Below are positions 18,456 through 26,893 of a stretch of 64,000 nucleotides of DNA, piece after piece. The stretch comes from Mesonia aquimarina. GTDB taxonomy: Bacteria > Bacteroidota > Bacteroidia > Flavobacteriales > Flavobacteriaceae. The stretch lies in the NCBI RefSeq assembly GCF_003667275.1, contig NZ_RCNV01000002.1:248001-312000 (forward strand), written 5' to 3'. The position numbers were made by a program, and so were the translations under genes. The notes beneath the pieces were generated by a model that saw nothing but the letters and a program-made list of their open reading frames with translations, did no database searches and was not told the origin of the DNA. How positions within the stretch are numbered: position 1 is the first letter of the stretch; each line of letters starts with the position of its first letter.

Positions 18456-18821
18456 ATGGAACAAAGCTTCGGAAAACAAGAAAAACTCAAGAGCAAAATT
18501 TTTATCGGTCAATTATTTGAAGAAGGAAAACAACTTAAAAAATACCCGATAAAATTAATCTACGTTCCTATTCCTTCCACAGAAAAAAAACATCAAGTTG
18601 GGGTTTCTGTTCCAAAAAGAGGCTTTAAAAATGCGGTAGATCGCAATTACTTAAAACGATTATTACGAGAGGCTTACCGAAAAAATAAGTATCTTGTAGC
18701 TTCCGCTGAAAAAAGCTACGCCTTAATGTTTATTTATCTAGGAAAAGAAAAAAAAGAATTTTCCGTTATAGAAAAACAGATGCAAAAATTATTGAACGAA
18801 TTAGCAACGAAAGTATCCTAA
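18456..18821 (+). CDS. rnpA: Ribonuclease P protein component
   Basis: This 121-residue basic protein carries the RNase P protein signature GVSVPKRGFKNAVDRNYLKR (about 49-68), whose RNR-like motif (here DRNYLKRLLREAYR) contacts the RNA subunit. It assists 5' maturation of tRNA precursors. It is not next to rpmH here, but leads an operon: the S41 protease starts 1 nt after its stop. The preceding terminator lies only 11 nt upstream, so the promoter must overlap or be very close (TATCTTTA at 18444-18451 is a weak TAnnTTTG-like candidate). Confidence 0.95.
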   Translation: MEQSFGKQEKLKSKIFIGQLFEEGKQLKKYPIKLIYVPIPSTEKKHQVGVSVPKRGFKNAVDRNYLKRLLREAYRKNKYLVASAEKSYALMFIYLGKEKKEFSVIEKQMQKLLNELATKVS

Positions 18822-18822
18822 T

Positions 18823-20454
18823 ATGAAGATGAAGAAGCGAATTTTACTCCCATTACTTGCCGTTGGAATATTTTTTTCGACTACAAGTTACAAATCAGAT
18901 TTTTTTGAAATCGCCAAACAGATTGAAATTTTCACGACCTTGTTTAAAGAATTAAACATGAATTATGTGGATGAAACCAATCCAGCAGAACTTATGGATA
19001 CGGCAATTACAGCGATGCTGGAAGATTTAGATCCGTACACTAAATTTTGGAACGAACAAGAAGTAGAACAAGCCCGCATTCAAAATTCTGGCGATTACAC
19101 AGGAATTGGTGCTTCTGTAGAAACGCGTGAAGAAAAAATAACTATTGTTGAACCTTACAAAAATTACCCGGCAGATAAAGCCGGTTTAAAAGCCGGAGAT
19201 GAAATTATTAAAATTGGAGATATAAATGTTTCAGATTTTAATGAAGACGCAGGAGAATTGTTAAAAGGAGCTCCGGGAACTTCTGTAGATTTAACGTTTA
19301 AAAGACAAGGAGAAGTAAAAAAAACTACCTTAAAACGTGAAGCTGTAGAATTAAATGCCGTTCCATTTTATAAATTAATGGACGGTAAAATCGGATATAT
19401 TGTACTTTCAAAATTTACTCGAACCGCTTCAACTGAAGTTGCTAAAGCTTTACAAGAACTAAAAAAAGAAGGCGCCGAAAAAATTGTTTTAGATCTCCGC
19501 GGAAATCCGGGTGGTTTACTTTCAGAAGCTGTTAATTTAACCAATCTTTTTGTAGCCAAGGGAGAAACTATAGTTACCACAAAATCTGTCATTGAAAAAT
19601 ATAACAAAGCCTATCAAACACAGCGCGACCCAATAGATACACAAATTCCGCTTGCGGTATTAATCAACGGGAAAAGTGCTTCGGCCAGTGAAATTGTTTC
19701 CGGAAGTTTACAAGATCTAGACCGCGCGGTGATTATTGGCGCCAGAAGTTTTGGAAAAGGTTTGGTACAACGTCCTAAAAAATTAACCTACGGGACGCAA
19801 TTTAAAGTAACCATATCTCGCTATTACACACCAAGCGGAAGATGTATTCAGGCCTTAGATTATTGGCATCGTGATGAACAAGGAAACGCAACCAGAACGC
19901 GCGAAGAAGATTATAATGAATTTACAACTCGTGGTGGAAGAAAAGTTTACGATGGTGGCGGAATTTTACCTGATATTAGCCTAGAAACTTCTGCTTACAG
20001 CGGTATAACCAACGCACTTTTAGAAGAAAATGCCATTTTTGATTTTGCAACCAATTATTATTATAACAATAAAGTAGAAAATTTAAACGATTTTAAATTT
20101 AGTAACAGCGATTATCAAGATTTTAAGAATTTTTTAGAAGAGACTAATTTTACTTACGAAACCAAAACTGAAAAAGAATTAAAAAAAGCACTTAAAACAG
20201 CAAAAGGTGAAGGTTTTAAGGAAGAAATTGCAAGTGAATATAAAGATTTATTAGCATCAATTTCAAAGGCTAAAAAAGAAGATTTAGAAGAAAAAAAGCC
20301 AGAAATTGAAAGCTTGTTAACCGATGAGATTTTAAAGCGTTATTTTTACGAAGAAGGTTTGTATACCTATTATTTAACGCATAATCCTGAAATTTTAGAG
20401 GCTAAAAAAGTTTTAAATAATTCCACTAAATATCAGCAAATTTTAAGCAAGTAA
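18823..20454 (+). CDS. S41-family C-terminal processing peptidase
   Basis: This 543-residue protease has an N-terminal signal anchor (about 6-22). A helical segment with LEDLDPYTKFW is followed by a PDZ domain (about 90-165, DYTGIGASVETRE and AGLKAGDEIIKIGD). The S41 catalytic core includes LDLRGNPGG (224-232), the serine region NGKSASASEI (282-291) and the general-base Lys312 in FGKGLVQ. The C-terminal 130 residues are Lys/Glu-rich and helical. It should cleave protein C-termini in the periplasm, like Prc/CtpA. The adjacency to rnpA and the next small gene (3-nt gap) indicates one operon. Confidence 0.93.
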   Translation: MKMKKRILLPLLAVGIFFSTTSYKSDFFEIAKQIEIFTTLFKELNMNYVDETNPAELMDTAITAMLEDLDPYTKFWNEQEVEQARIQNSGDYTGIGASVETREEKITIVEPYKNYPADKAGLKAGDEIIKIGDINVSDFNEDAGELLKGAPGTSVDLTFKRQGEVKKTTLKREAVELNAVPFYKLMDGKIGYIVLSKFTRTASTEVAKALQELKKEGAEKIVLDLRGNPGGLLSEAVNLTNLFVAKGETIVTTKSVIEKYNKAYQTQRDPIDTQIPLAVLINGKSASASEIVSGSLQDLDRAVIIGARSFGKGLVQRPKKLTYGTQFKVTISRYYTPSGRCIQALDYWHRDEQGNATRTREEDYNEFTTRGGRKVYDGGGILPDISLETSAYSGITNALLEENAIFDFATNYYYNNKVENLNDFKFSNSDYQDFKNFLEETNFTYETKTEKELKKALKTAKGEGFKEEIASEYKDLLASISKAKKEDLEEKKPEIESLLTDEILKRYFYEEGLYTYYLTHNPEILEAKKVLNNSTKYQQILSK

Positions 20455-20457
20455 TCA

Positions 20458-20658
20458 ATGAAAATTTCTTTTCAAACCAAAGCAGAAAGCAATAAGCAAC
20501 AACAAGCGGCATTTTCAAAATTAACGCCTGTAGAACGTTTTTATGCATTTTTGGAATTGAGTTTTCGTTTAAAAGATTTTCCGCAAAAAAATAAACCAAA
20601 AAAATCTTCAGAAAATTTTGTAATCAAAATTACCGATGAAACATTTATGGAAAAATAA
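20458..20658 (+). CDS. Small conserved-looking protein paired with a nucleotidyltransferase
   Basis: This 66-residue protein has a predicted helix LTPVERFYAFLELSFRL (about 22-38) and a basic, proline-containing segment KDFPQKNKPKKSSENF. No named domain is recognised. It starts 3 nt after the S41 stop and its last 23 nt overlap the start of the nucleotidyltransferase in another frame, so the pair is translationally linked. The overlap and size are consistent with a partner protein or antitoxin-like subunit, but that is inference. Confidence 0.65.
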   Translation: MKISFQTKAESNKQQQAAFSKLTPVERFYAFLELSFRLKDFPQKNKPKKSSENFVIKITDETFMEK

Positions 20659-21118
20659 AATCAACCGTTTTATTGAACTTTGTCAAAAAAACAGAGTAAG
20701 AATGGTAATGGTTGGCGGTGGTGCAGTTAATTTTCACGGCTATCAACGTCATTCTGCAGATGTTGATTTTTGGATTGAAACTACAGATGCTAATTTTCAA
20801 AATCTAGTAAGTGTTTTTAAAGAAATGAATTATGATATAGATGATTTTCCTGATGAAGTTAAAAATAAACAGAAAAATATATCGGTTAAATTCTCACCAA
20901 GTGATTTAAATTTAGAGTTAATTACTAATTTTTCTTCCTTTAAAACTTTTAATGAAGCTTATAAAAACAGTGAAATTGTTGAAGTTGACGGTCATAAACT
21001 TTTAAAGTGGCGTGTTTTATCTTATGATGATTTAATAGAAAGTAAACTTAGAGCACGACGCCCTAAAGATTTACTAGATGTACAACAACTTAAAGAAATA
21101 AAAAACACCAAAAATTAA
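20636..21118 (+). CDS. Nucleotidyltransferase-fold protein (AbiEii/DUF6036-like)
   Basis: This 160-residue protein shows a polymerase-beta-type nucleotidyltransferase core. A Gly-rich turn VMVGGGAVNFHGYQRHSADVDFW (about 23-45) contains GGGA and the DxD metal pair in ADVDFW. A later strand LNLELITNF could supply the third carboxylate, and the C-terminal block SYDDLIESKLRARRPKDLLDV matches the helix that follows in MNT and AbiEii-like proteins. It would transfer a nucleotide to an RNA, protein or small-molecule target that is unknown. It overlaps the 66-residue gene and, at its stop, the DUF1853 gene. Confidence 0.8.
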   Translation: MKHLWKNKINRFIELCQKNRVRMVMVGGGAVNFHGYQRHSADVDFWIETTDANFQNLVSVFKEMNYDIDDFPDEVKNKQKNISVKFSPSDLNLELITNFSSFKTFNEAYKNSEIVEVDGHKLLKWRVLSYDDLIESKLRARRPKDLLDVQQLKEIKNTKN

Positions 21119-21935
21119 TTCAAAAAATCTATTACAATATCAAGGTTTTATAAAAACACCTTCGCTTTGGAAAGGTGATTTTTTAGGCTTAAATTCGTTT
21201 GAATTAGCAGAAAATAGTACAAAAAAACTACTGCCTGAAAATATTCAATTACCCGAAAATTTAGTCTTAGGAAAACGCGCTGAACGCTTTTTTGCTGAAG
21301 CGATATCGCAAACAAATAGCTATGAAATTATTGCTGAAAATATTCAAATAATTCACGAAAAGCAGACGCTTGGCGAATTTGATTTTTTTTTGAAAGAAAC
21401 CCATTGCGAACAAATTTTTCATGTAGAATTAGTATATAAATTTTATGTGTACGACCCTTCTATTGAAAATGAACTAAACCGTTGGATTGGCCCGAACAGA
21501 AAAGATAGTTTAGTTAGAAAAATTAATCACTTAAAAAACCATCAACTGCCGTTGCTGTTTCGCGAAGAAAGTTTAGCTTCTCTGAAAGAATTAAAATTAT
21601 CACCTAAAAAAATAGAACAAAAGGTCTGTTTTAAAGCTAATTTATTTGTTCCTAAAAAGCTTCAACATAGTTCGTTTTCTTACATCAATCAAAATTGTAT
21701 TGTTGGGTTTTGGCTTCATTTAAACGAGTTTTCTGCAGAAGAATATGCCGGTTTTCAGTTTTATTCTCCTAAAAAGAAAGACTGGTCTATAGAACCTACT
21801 AATCATCACGAATGGAAAAATTATACTGAAATAAATAAAGAGATCAACTATTTATTTCAGCATAAAAAGGCAGCACTCCTCTGGATGAAAAAAGACGAAC
21901 ACACTTTTGAACGTTTTTTTGTGGTTTGGTGGTAA
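21114..21935 (+). CDS. DUF1853-family protein with apparent ATT start
   Basis: The open frame runs from just after a TAA at 21099 to 21935. The segment YQGFIKTPSLWKGDFLG (codons 21138-21188) is the expected DUF1853 N-terminus. GEFDFFL and HVELVYKFYVYD (around 21372-21450) form the nuclease-like core of the family, and QNCIVGFWLHLNEF follows. No ATG, GTG or TTG exists in frame before 21390, which would delete about 90 conserved residues. The only plausible start is ATT at 21114, whose last base is the first base of the upstream TAA. That gives a 273-residue protein beginning (M)NSKNLLQYQGF. The function of DUF1853 is not established. Confidence 0.72.
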   Translation: MNSKNLLQYQGFIKTPSLWKGDFLGLNSFELAENSTKKLLPENIQLPENLVLGKRAERFFAEAISQTNSYEIIAENIQIIHEKQTLGEFDFFLKETHCEQIFHVELVYKFYVYDPSIENELNRWIGPNRKDSLVRKINHLKNHQLPLLFREESLASLKELKLSPKKIEQKVCFKANLFVPKKLQHSSFSYINQNCIVGFWLHLNEFSAEEYAGFQFYSPKKKDWSIEPTNHHEWKNYTEINKEINYLFQHKKAALLWMKKDEHTFERFFVVWW

Positions 21936-21950
21936 AAAAACCACATTTTA
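21920..21950 (+). terminator. Probable terminator overlapping the DUF1853 stop
   Basis: TGTGGTTT pairs with AAACCACA across a 10-nt loop that holds the stop codon, followed by TTTTATTT. It probably ends the rnpA operon. Confidence 0.5.
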
Positions 21951-22015
21951 TTTGTAATTTTTAACAACTATTTTTTACGCTGTTTCGTATTTATTTAAAA
22001 GCAAAAAATATTATT

Positions 22016-22819
22016 ATGAATATATTCAATAATTTTACCAAGTTATTATTTTTTAGTCCGTTTTTGTTGATGATTGCTTGTGGTTCCAGCAAAAAAGAGG
22101 AGCAAAATCTTACCGCAGCACAAGAAAAAATAAACCCGATTGAAATTTCTAAAGATTTTTTTGATGCCGTAAAACAAGATAAAAATGCAGAAAAATATAA
22201 AGAAAAACTAGCACAAATTTCACCGGAAGTTTTACAGGCATCGCTTAAAAATGATCAATTAAAAAAAGCTTTTTGGTTAAACATTTACAATACCTACGTA
22301 CAATATTTACTAAAGAAAAACCCAGATTTATATGAAGATAGATCTGCATTTTTTAGTGAAGATCGCTTTACCATTGCAGGAGAAAAAATGAGCTTAGACG
22401 ATGTAGAACACGGAATGATTAGAGATTCGCGTGTAAAACTTTCCTTGGGTCATATTAAAGATCCGTTTGCTTCAAAATTTGAAAAAAAGCTCCGTGTTTC
22501 TGAAGTTGATTGGCGCATTCATTTTGCCTTAAATTGCGGAGCAAAAAGTTGTCCGCCGGTTCGATATTATTCCGTTAAAAACTTAGATGAAGAATTAGAA
22601 CAGTCAGCTAAAACCTATTTAACCAAAGAAGTTACCTATAAAAAAGAGGAAGAAAAAGTATTTGTACCGCGATTAATGGATTGGTTTAGAGCCGATTTTG
22701 AGGGAAAAGATGGTGTGATAGAAATCTTGAAAAACTATCAATTAATTCCACAATCTAGCGATCCCGATGTTGAATTCTCAGATTATGATTGGACGCTAGA
22801 TGTAAATAATTATCAATAA
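22016..22819 (+). CDS. DUF547-family lipoprotein
   Basis: This 267-residue protein has a hydrophobic signal and lipobox MIAC (Cys22). The DUF547 domain occupies about residues 65-220. It has KKAFWLNIYNTYVQYLL (about 83-99) with its Asn-Xaa-Tyr-Asn-type core, IRDSRVKLSLGHIKDPF, and the strongly conserved RIHFALNCGAKSCPPV (about 167-182). The Cys-Gly-Ala-Lys-Ser-Cys-Pro stretch suggests a papain-like cysteine-enzyme relationship, but the activity is not known. DUF547 genes often accompany TIGR04283 glycosyltransferases, as here 152 nt downstream. Confidence 0.85.
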   Translation: MNIFNNFTKLLFFSPFLLMIACGSSKKEEQNLTAAQEKINPIEISKDFFDAVKQDKNAEKYKEKLAQISPEVLQASLKNDQLKKAFWLNIYNTYVQYLLKKNPDLYEDRSAFFSEDRFTIAGEKMSLDDVEHGMIRDSRVKLSLGHIKDPFASKFEKKLRVSEVDWRIHFALNCGAKSCPPVRYYSVKNLDEELEQSAKTYLTKEVTYKKEEEKVFVPRLMDWFRADFEGKDGVIEILKNYQLIPQSSDPDVEFSDYDWTLDVNNYQ

Positions 22820-22971
22820 AATCATTGTATATTAATTAGTCAAGACCGCTTTGCTTTTAAAACAAAACTAAGGCTCCCTTGTACCTAAATTTTAAAACAA
22901 TAGTAAACTACCTCTAGGCAAACCTCGAGATATTAAATATTTTGGCGGCGCCAACAAATTTTAAATTATAG

Positions 22972-23643
22972 ATGAAGCTAAGCATTATTATTCCTGTATT
23001 AAACGAGGCATCAAATCTTAAAAAATTACTTCCTGGATTAACCCAAGAAAGTAATGAGATTATTATAGTAGACGGTGGCTGTACAGATAAAAGCAAACAA
23101 ATTTCTGAAGCTTTTGGAGCAAAGGTTATAACAGCTCCTAAAAGTCGTGCAAAACAAATGAATGCAGGTGCAAAAATAGCAAAAGGCGATGTTTTATTTT
23201 TTGTTCATGCCGATAGCATACCACCCAATGATTTTTACAGCGCAATACAAAAAAATATTAGCGAAGAAACACCTTTTGGCTGCTTTAGATCCTTATTTGA
23301 TACTAAAAGTAGGTTTCTCTTAATCAACAGTTATTTTTCTCGTTTTAAAGGTATGATGTTTCGTGGGGGCGGACAAACCTTGTGGATAACTAAAACGCTA
23401 TTCGAAAAGCTAAACGGCTATGATGAATCCTTAAAATTAATGGAAGAATACGACTTTATAAAACGCGCCACAAAAGTAGCCGATTATAAAGTAATTCAAA
23501 AAGATGTGTTAGTAAGTCCACGAACCTACGATGACAATGGAAATTTTAAAACTCAACTGGTTTATGGCTTAATCATGTTCGGTTTTTTTAGAGGAATTCA
23601 TCAAGATAAATTAATAAAATTCGGTAAACGTTGGTTGAAATAA
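22972..23643 (+). CDS. Family 2 glycosyltransferase (TIGR04283-like)
   Basis: This 223-residue GT-A protein begins KLSIIIPVLNEASNLKKLL. The nucleotide-sugar strand EIIIVDGGCTDKS (about 29-41) and the metal-binding FVHADSIPP (about 76-84, with the HADS variant of DxD typical of TIGR04283) follow. RGGGQTLWITKTLFEKLNGYDESLKLMEEYDF (about 127-158) is the acceptor-site block with the ED-type base. The family is known from clusters with radical-SAM proteins in arsenosugar or selenium-related pathways. No radical-SAM gene is present here, so the substrate remains open. Confidence 0.85.
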   Translation: MKLSIIIPVLNEASNLKKLLPGLTQESNEIIIVDGGCTDKSKQISEAFGAKVITAPKSRAKQMNAGAKIAKGDVLFFVHADSIPPNDFYSAIQKNISEETPFGCFRSLFDTKSRFLLINSYFSRFKGMMFRGGGQTLWITKTLFEKLNGYDESLKLMEEYDFIKRATKVADYKVIQKDVLVSPRTYDDNGNFKTQLVYGLIMFGFFRGIHQDKLIKFGKRWLK

Positions 23644-23673
23644 TTTTTCAATTAGAACTTTTTAGAAAAAAAC

Positions 23674-23704
23674 AGCCGATAAAATTAAATTTTATCGGCT
23701 ATTT
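23674..23704. terminator. Bidirectional terminator between the glycosyltransferase and sulP
   Basis: A near-perfect palindrome with arms AGCCGATAAAATT and its complement, separated by one base, forms a stem of about 11 bp with a short loop. It has an A run before and T-rich sequence after, and serves both convergent genes. Confidence 0.75.
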
Positions 23705-23723
23705 TAATTGAGTTATTTTTCAA

Positions 23724-25262
23724 TCAATAATTATCAGAAACTACCTTATAGGTTGGATCTTCAATAATATTGACATCAATAATTTTATCAGCATTATGCA
23801 ACAATCTTCTACAGTCTGCACTTAAATGCTTCAAGTGAATTTTTTTACCTTCTTTTTCGTAACGTTCTGTAATTTTATTCACCGCGTCAATCGCACTCAT
23901 ATCGGTAATTTTACTTTCAGCAAAATCAATTACTACTTCTTCAGGATCATTTTCTACATCAAACTTTTCAGCAAAAGCAGCTGTTGACCCAAAAAATAGC
24001 GGTCCGTATAATTCATAGTATTTTACGCCGTGTTCATCTGTCCTTTTTCTTGCTCTAATGCGTTTAGCGCTTTCCCAGGCAAAAACTAAGGCCGAAATTA
24101 TAACTCCAATTAATACAGCTAAGGCTAAATTATGCATAACAATAGTAATTATGGTTACTACTACCATGACAAAAATATCGTGTTTTGGCATTTTTGTAAA
24201 CGCTCTAAAGCTGGTCCACTCAAACGTACCAATAGCTACCATAATCATAACGCCGGTTAAAGCTGCCATTGGTAATAATTCAATTACTGGTGCGCCCACC
24301 AAAATGATGACCAAAATAGTAAGGGCCGCAATAATTCCTGATAATCTAGCTCTAGAACCTGAGGATAAATTTACCAAAGTTTGCGCAAGCATTGGACAAC
24401 CACCCATACCGTAAAAAAAGCCGTTAGCAATATTTGCTGCGCCTTGCGCTAGACATTCTCGGTTACTGTTTCCTTTGGTTTTAGTTATTTCATCGACTAA
24501 ATTTAGCGTTAGTAAACCTTCAGTTAAACCAACCGCAGCCATAATTAATCCGTAAGGTAAAATAATCTGCAAAGTTTCTAAAGTAAACGGAATCTCAGGA
24601 ATATGAAATGGCGGTAAAGTTCCGCTTACTGAAGCAATATCTACTACTTGTTTAGTATCTATATTAAAACCAAGAACAATACCAAAAACCACTATTATAG
24701 CTACTAATGAAGCCGGAATAGCTTTGGTAAATCTTGGAAGAATAAGAATAATAGCAATTGTTAGCGCGACTAAGCCCGCCATAATTAAAAATGGCGTTCC
24801 AGTCATCCAAGAAACTTCCCCATTAATTATAGTTTTAAATTGTTCTATTTGTGCCATAAAAATTATGACTGCCAGACCGTTTACAAAACCAAACATTACC
24901 GGCTGCGGCACCAAACGAATAAATTTACCGAGCTTAAAAACTCCTACAATTAACTGAATAACTCCCGCTAAGGCAACAGCTGCAAATACATATTCTAAGC
25001 CATGAGAATTCATAAGAGCAATTAAAACCACAACTGTTGCACCAGCTCCTCCGGAAACTAATCCTGGTCTGCCTCCAAAAATGGCGGTAATTAAGCCCAT
25101 AATAAATGCACCGTATAAACCTACAAGTGGTGGAAAACCGGCAAGAATAGCAAACGATAATGATTCTGGAATCATAGTCATCGCTACGGTAAGCCCGGCT
25201 AGAATTTCGGTTTTGTAATTTACTTTCTGCTGAAAATCGAAAAGGTTAAGTACTTTTTTCAT
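23724..25262 (-). CDS. SulP-family inorganic anion transporter
   Basis: This 512-residue inner-membrane protein starts with the family block NYKTEILAGLTVAMTMIPESLSFAILAG (about 16-43) and has 10-12 further helices. The segment GLTEGLLTLNLVDEITKTKGN and the downstream FFYGMGGCPMLAQTLVNLSSG match the SulP signature region. A C-terminal STAS domain (about 410-505) contains VVIDFAESKITDMSAIDAV. It should move sulfate, bicarbonate or another oxyanion, with Na+ or H+ coupling; specificity is not readable. The gene stands alone with a 263-bp upstream region containing a structured inverted repeat. Confidence 0.9.
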   Translation of the reverse strand: MKKVLNLFDFQQKVNYKTEILAGLTVAMTMIPESLSFAILAGFPPLVGLYGAFIMGLITAIFGGRPGLVSGGAGATVVVLIALMNSHGLEYVFAAVALAGVIQLIVGVFKLGKFIRLVPQPVMFGFVNGLAVIIFMAQIEQFKTIINGEVSWMTGTPFLIMAGLVALTIAIILILPRFTKAIPASLVAIIVVFGIVLGFNIDTKQVVDIASVSGTLPPFHIPEIPFTLETLQIILPYGLIMAAVGLTEGLLTLNLVDEITKTKGNSNRECLAQGAANIANGFFYGMGGCPMLAQTLVNLSSGSRARLSGIIAALTILVIILVGAPVIELLPMAALTGVMIMVAIGTFEWTSFRAFTKMPKHDIFVMVVVTIITIVMHNLALAVLIGVIISALVFAWESAKRIRARKRTDEHGVKYYELYGPLFFGSTAAFAEKFDVENDPEEVVIDFAESKITDMSAIDAVNKITERYEKEGKKIHLKHLSADCRRLLHNADKIIDVNIIEDPTYKVVSDNY

Positions 25263-25364
25263 AACAAGTTAAAATCTTAACTATAAAGGCTTTCTTATTG
25301 GAAAGCTAAATAAATTTAGTGTTGAAATATTGGAAATAATCTCTTCCTTTCAAGAAAAGATAAC

Positions 25365-25406
25365 AAGCTTTACGTGAGATAATTACCGCTATGGCGGCGT
25401 AAGCTT
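25365..25406 (-). promoter_or_regulatory. Two-level hairpin in the sulP upstream region
   Basis: Outer arms AAGCTTTACG (25365-25374) and CGTAAGCTT (25398-25406) pair with one bulge. Inside them CCGC (25386-25389) pairs with GCGG (25394-25397) around a TATG loop. It lies about 100-145 nt upstream of the sulP start and could be a leader structure or a remnant; no known riboswitch is recognised. Confidence 0.3.
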
Positions 25407-25525
25407 AAATTTATATGAATAAAAAAACGTTCTCATAAGAGCGCGCAAAACTATTGATAAAAAGCCTTTTGCACAAACAATTTGTAGTTAAACTTTGAGA
25501 ATGAAATTTTAAGGATTTGTAAACT

Positions 25526-25966
25526 CTATTTTTTGATCATGGCAATATGCGGAATACCATCTTCTAAATAGTCTTCTCCTATTTGTTGAAAATTATGCGA
25601 TTCGTAAAATTTAATCAAGTATTGTTGGGCAGATAGTTTTATGATTGAGGTTTTATATTCTTTTTGAATCGCTTTTATAGAAGCTTCTAAAATTTGATGT
25701 CCAAACTTATGTTTTCGCTGATTTTCTTGAACAACTACACGACCAATTGCGGCTTCTTTAAAATAAATTCCGGGAGCAAAACAACGTGTATAAGCGATTA
25801 TTTTGCCTTCTTTTTTTCCGATTAGGTGAAGCGCTTTTTCATCTTTGCCATCAATATCTTGATACACACAATCTTGTTCAACTACAAAAACTTCAGAGCG
25901 TAATTGCAAAATCTGGTATAATTCAGAAAGACTTAATTCTTCAAATTTTTTACTAATAACTCTCAA
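25526..25966 (-). CDS. ElaA-like GNAT acetyltransferase
   Basis: This 146-residue protein opens with KFEELSLSELYQILQLRSEVFVVEQDCVYQDIDGKD, the ElaA-type form of the GNAT N-terminus. It then shows IGRVVVQENQRKHKFGHQIL (about 72-91), which carries the acetyl-CoA pyrophosphate loop in a slightly degenerate form (QRKHKFG in place of the usual R/QxxGxG/A). It ends with FYESHNFQQIGEDYLEDGIPHIAM, the standard last strands. It would acetylate an amine on a small molecule or protein. It is followed upstream by the CDF exporter with 12 nt between, so they are likely in one minus-strand operon. Confidence 0.85.
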   Translation of the reverse strand: MRVISKKFEELSLSELYQILQLRSEVFVVEQDCVYQDIDGKDEKALHLIGKKEGKIIAYTRCFAPGIYFKEAAIGRVVVQENQRKHKFGHQILEASIKAIQKEYKTSIIKLSAQQYLIKFYESHNFQQIGEDYLEDGIPHIAMIKK

Positions 25967-25978
25967 TAGATAATGACT

Positions 25979-26887
25979 TTAATCTTGAACAATAATGGCT
26001 TTGCTATCGGGTTTATTAAATTCAGGCTGAATATTGATATGATTAATATTAAATTCTTGCTGAACTACTTTTTCTATTTCAACTAAAATTTTATCAAATT
26101 CTGAAAGGCTAATATCTTCATGAAAATCCATATGCGCTTCTAAATGAATTTCATCTTCATTGAGCTGCCAAATATGAATATGATGCATATTTTTCACCTG
26201 TTTAATTTGGCAAACTTTTTCAACAATATCTTTAATTGCAATATCGTTGGGCGTAAATAGCATAAGTACTTGAAAAGAAGATTTCAGCAACGCAAAACCT
26301 ACTATAATTAAATAGATAGCAATGCCGGCAGTGAGTAAACTATCTACCCAATAAATTTGATAGAATTTCATTAACAACCCGCCAATTAAAACGGCAACAG
26401 ATGCTAACATGTCGGTTAATAAATGAAGGTAAGCAGAGCGCATATTCATATTGGCTTTGCTATCTTTTTTCATTAACAATACACTGAAACCGTTCCCGGC
26501 AATAGCTAAAATAGCCAACCAAATTACTAAGTTAGAATCTATAGTTTGCGGATTTAAGAAGCGCTCAATTGCTTCTTTTATCAATATAACCGCAATAACG
26601 ATTAAGGAAGCTGCGTTTATAAATGCAGCAATAATTTCGGCACGTTTATAACCAAAGGTTTTACTAACGGAAGCGTCTTTTCCTGCTATTCTATTAGCTG
26701 CGTAACTAATTATTAAGGATACAACGTCACTAAAATTATGTAAAGCATCAGAAAGTAGCGATAGACTACCACTAATCAATCCGCCAATTACTTGCGAAGC
26801 AGTAATCAGTATATTCAATACAATCGAAATTAACAGATTTCTTCCGCTTAAGCTCGTATGCGAATGTGAATGTTCATGCTTACTCAT
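25979..26887 (-). CDS. Cation diffusion facilitator (CzcD-like metal exporter)
   Basis: This 302-residue protein begins with a His-rich metal-binding tail (SKHEHSHSHTSLSG) and has six transmembrane helices. The first metal-site motif is SLLSDALHNFSDVVSL in helix 2, and YLHLLTDMLASVAV in helix 5 supplies the HxxxD pair. A cytoplasmic ferredoxin-like domain follows (about 205-295) with MHHIHIWQLNEDEIHLEAH, the typical HIHxW strand. It should export Zn2+ or similar divalent ions in exchange for protons. It lies between rpiB (6 nt) and the acetyltransferase (12 nt) in one operon. Confidence 0.93.
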   Translation of the reverse strand: MSKHEHSHSHTSLSGRNLLISIVLNILITASQVIGGLISGSLSLLSDALHNFSDVVSLIISYAANRIAGKDASVSKTFGYKRAEIIAAFINAASLIVIAVILIKEAIERFLNPQTIDSNLVIWLAILAIAGNGFSVLLMKKDSKANMNMRSAYLHLLTDMLASVAVLIGGLLMKFYQIYWVDSLLTAGIAIYLIIVGFALLKSSFQVLMLFTPNDIAIKDIVEKVCQIKQVKNMHHIHIWQLNEDEIHLEAHMDFHEDISLSEFDKILVEIEKVVQQEFNINHINIQPEFNKPDSKAIIVQD

Positions 26888-26893
26888 AAAGTT

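Noticed and set aside
24058-24414. Plus-strand open frame of 118 codons inside sulP
   Set aside because: It mirrors hydrophobic sulP codons; the product is a Thr/Ile/Lys-rich shadow with no motif.
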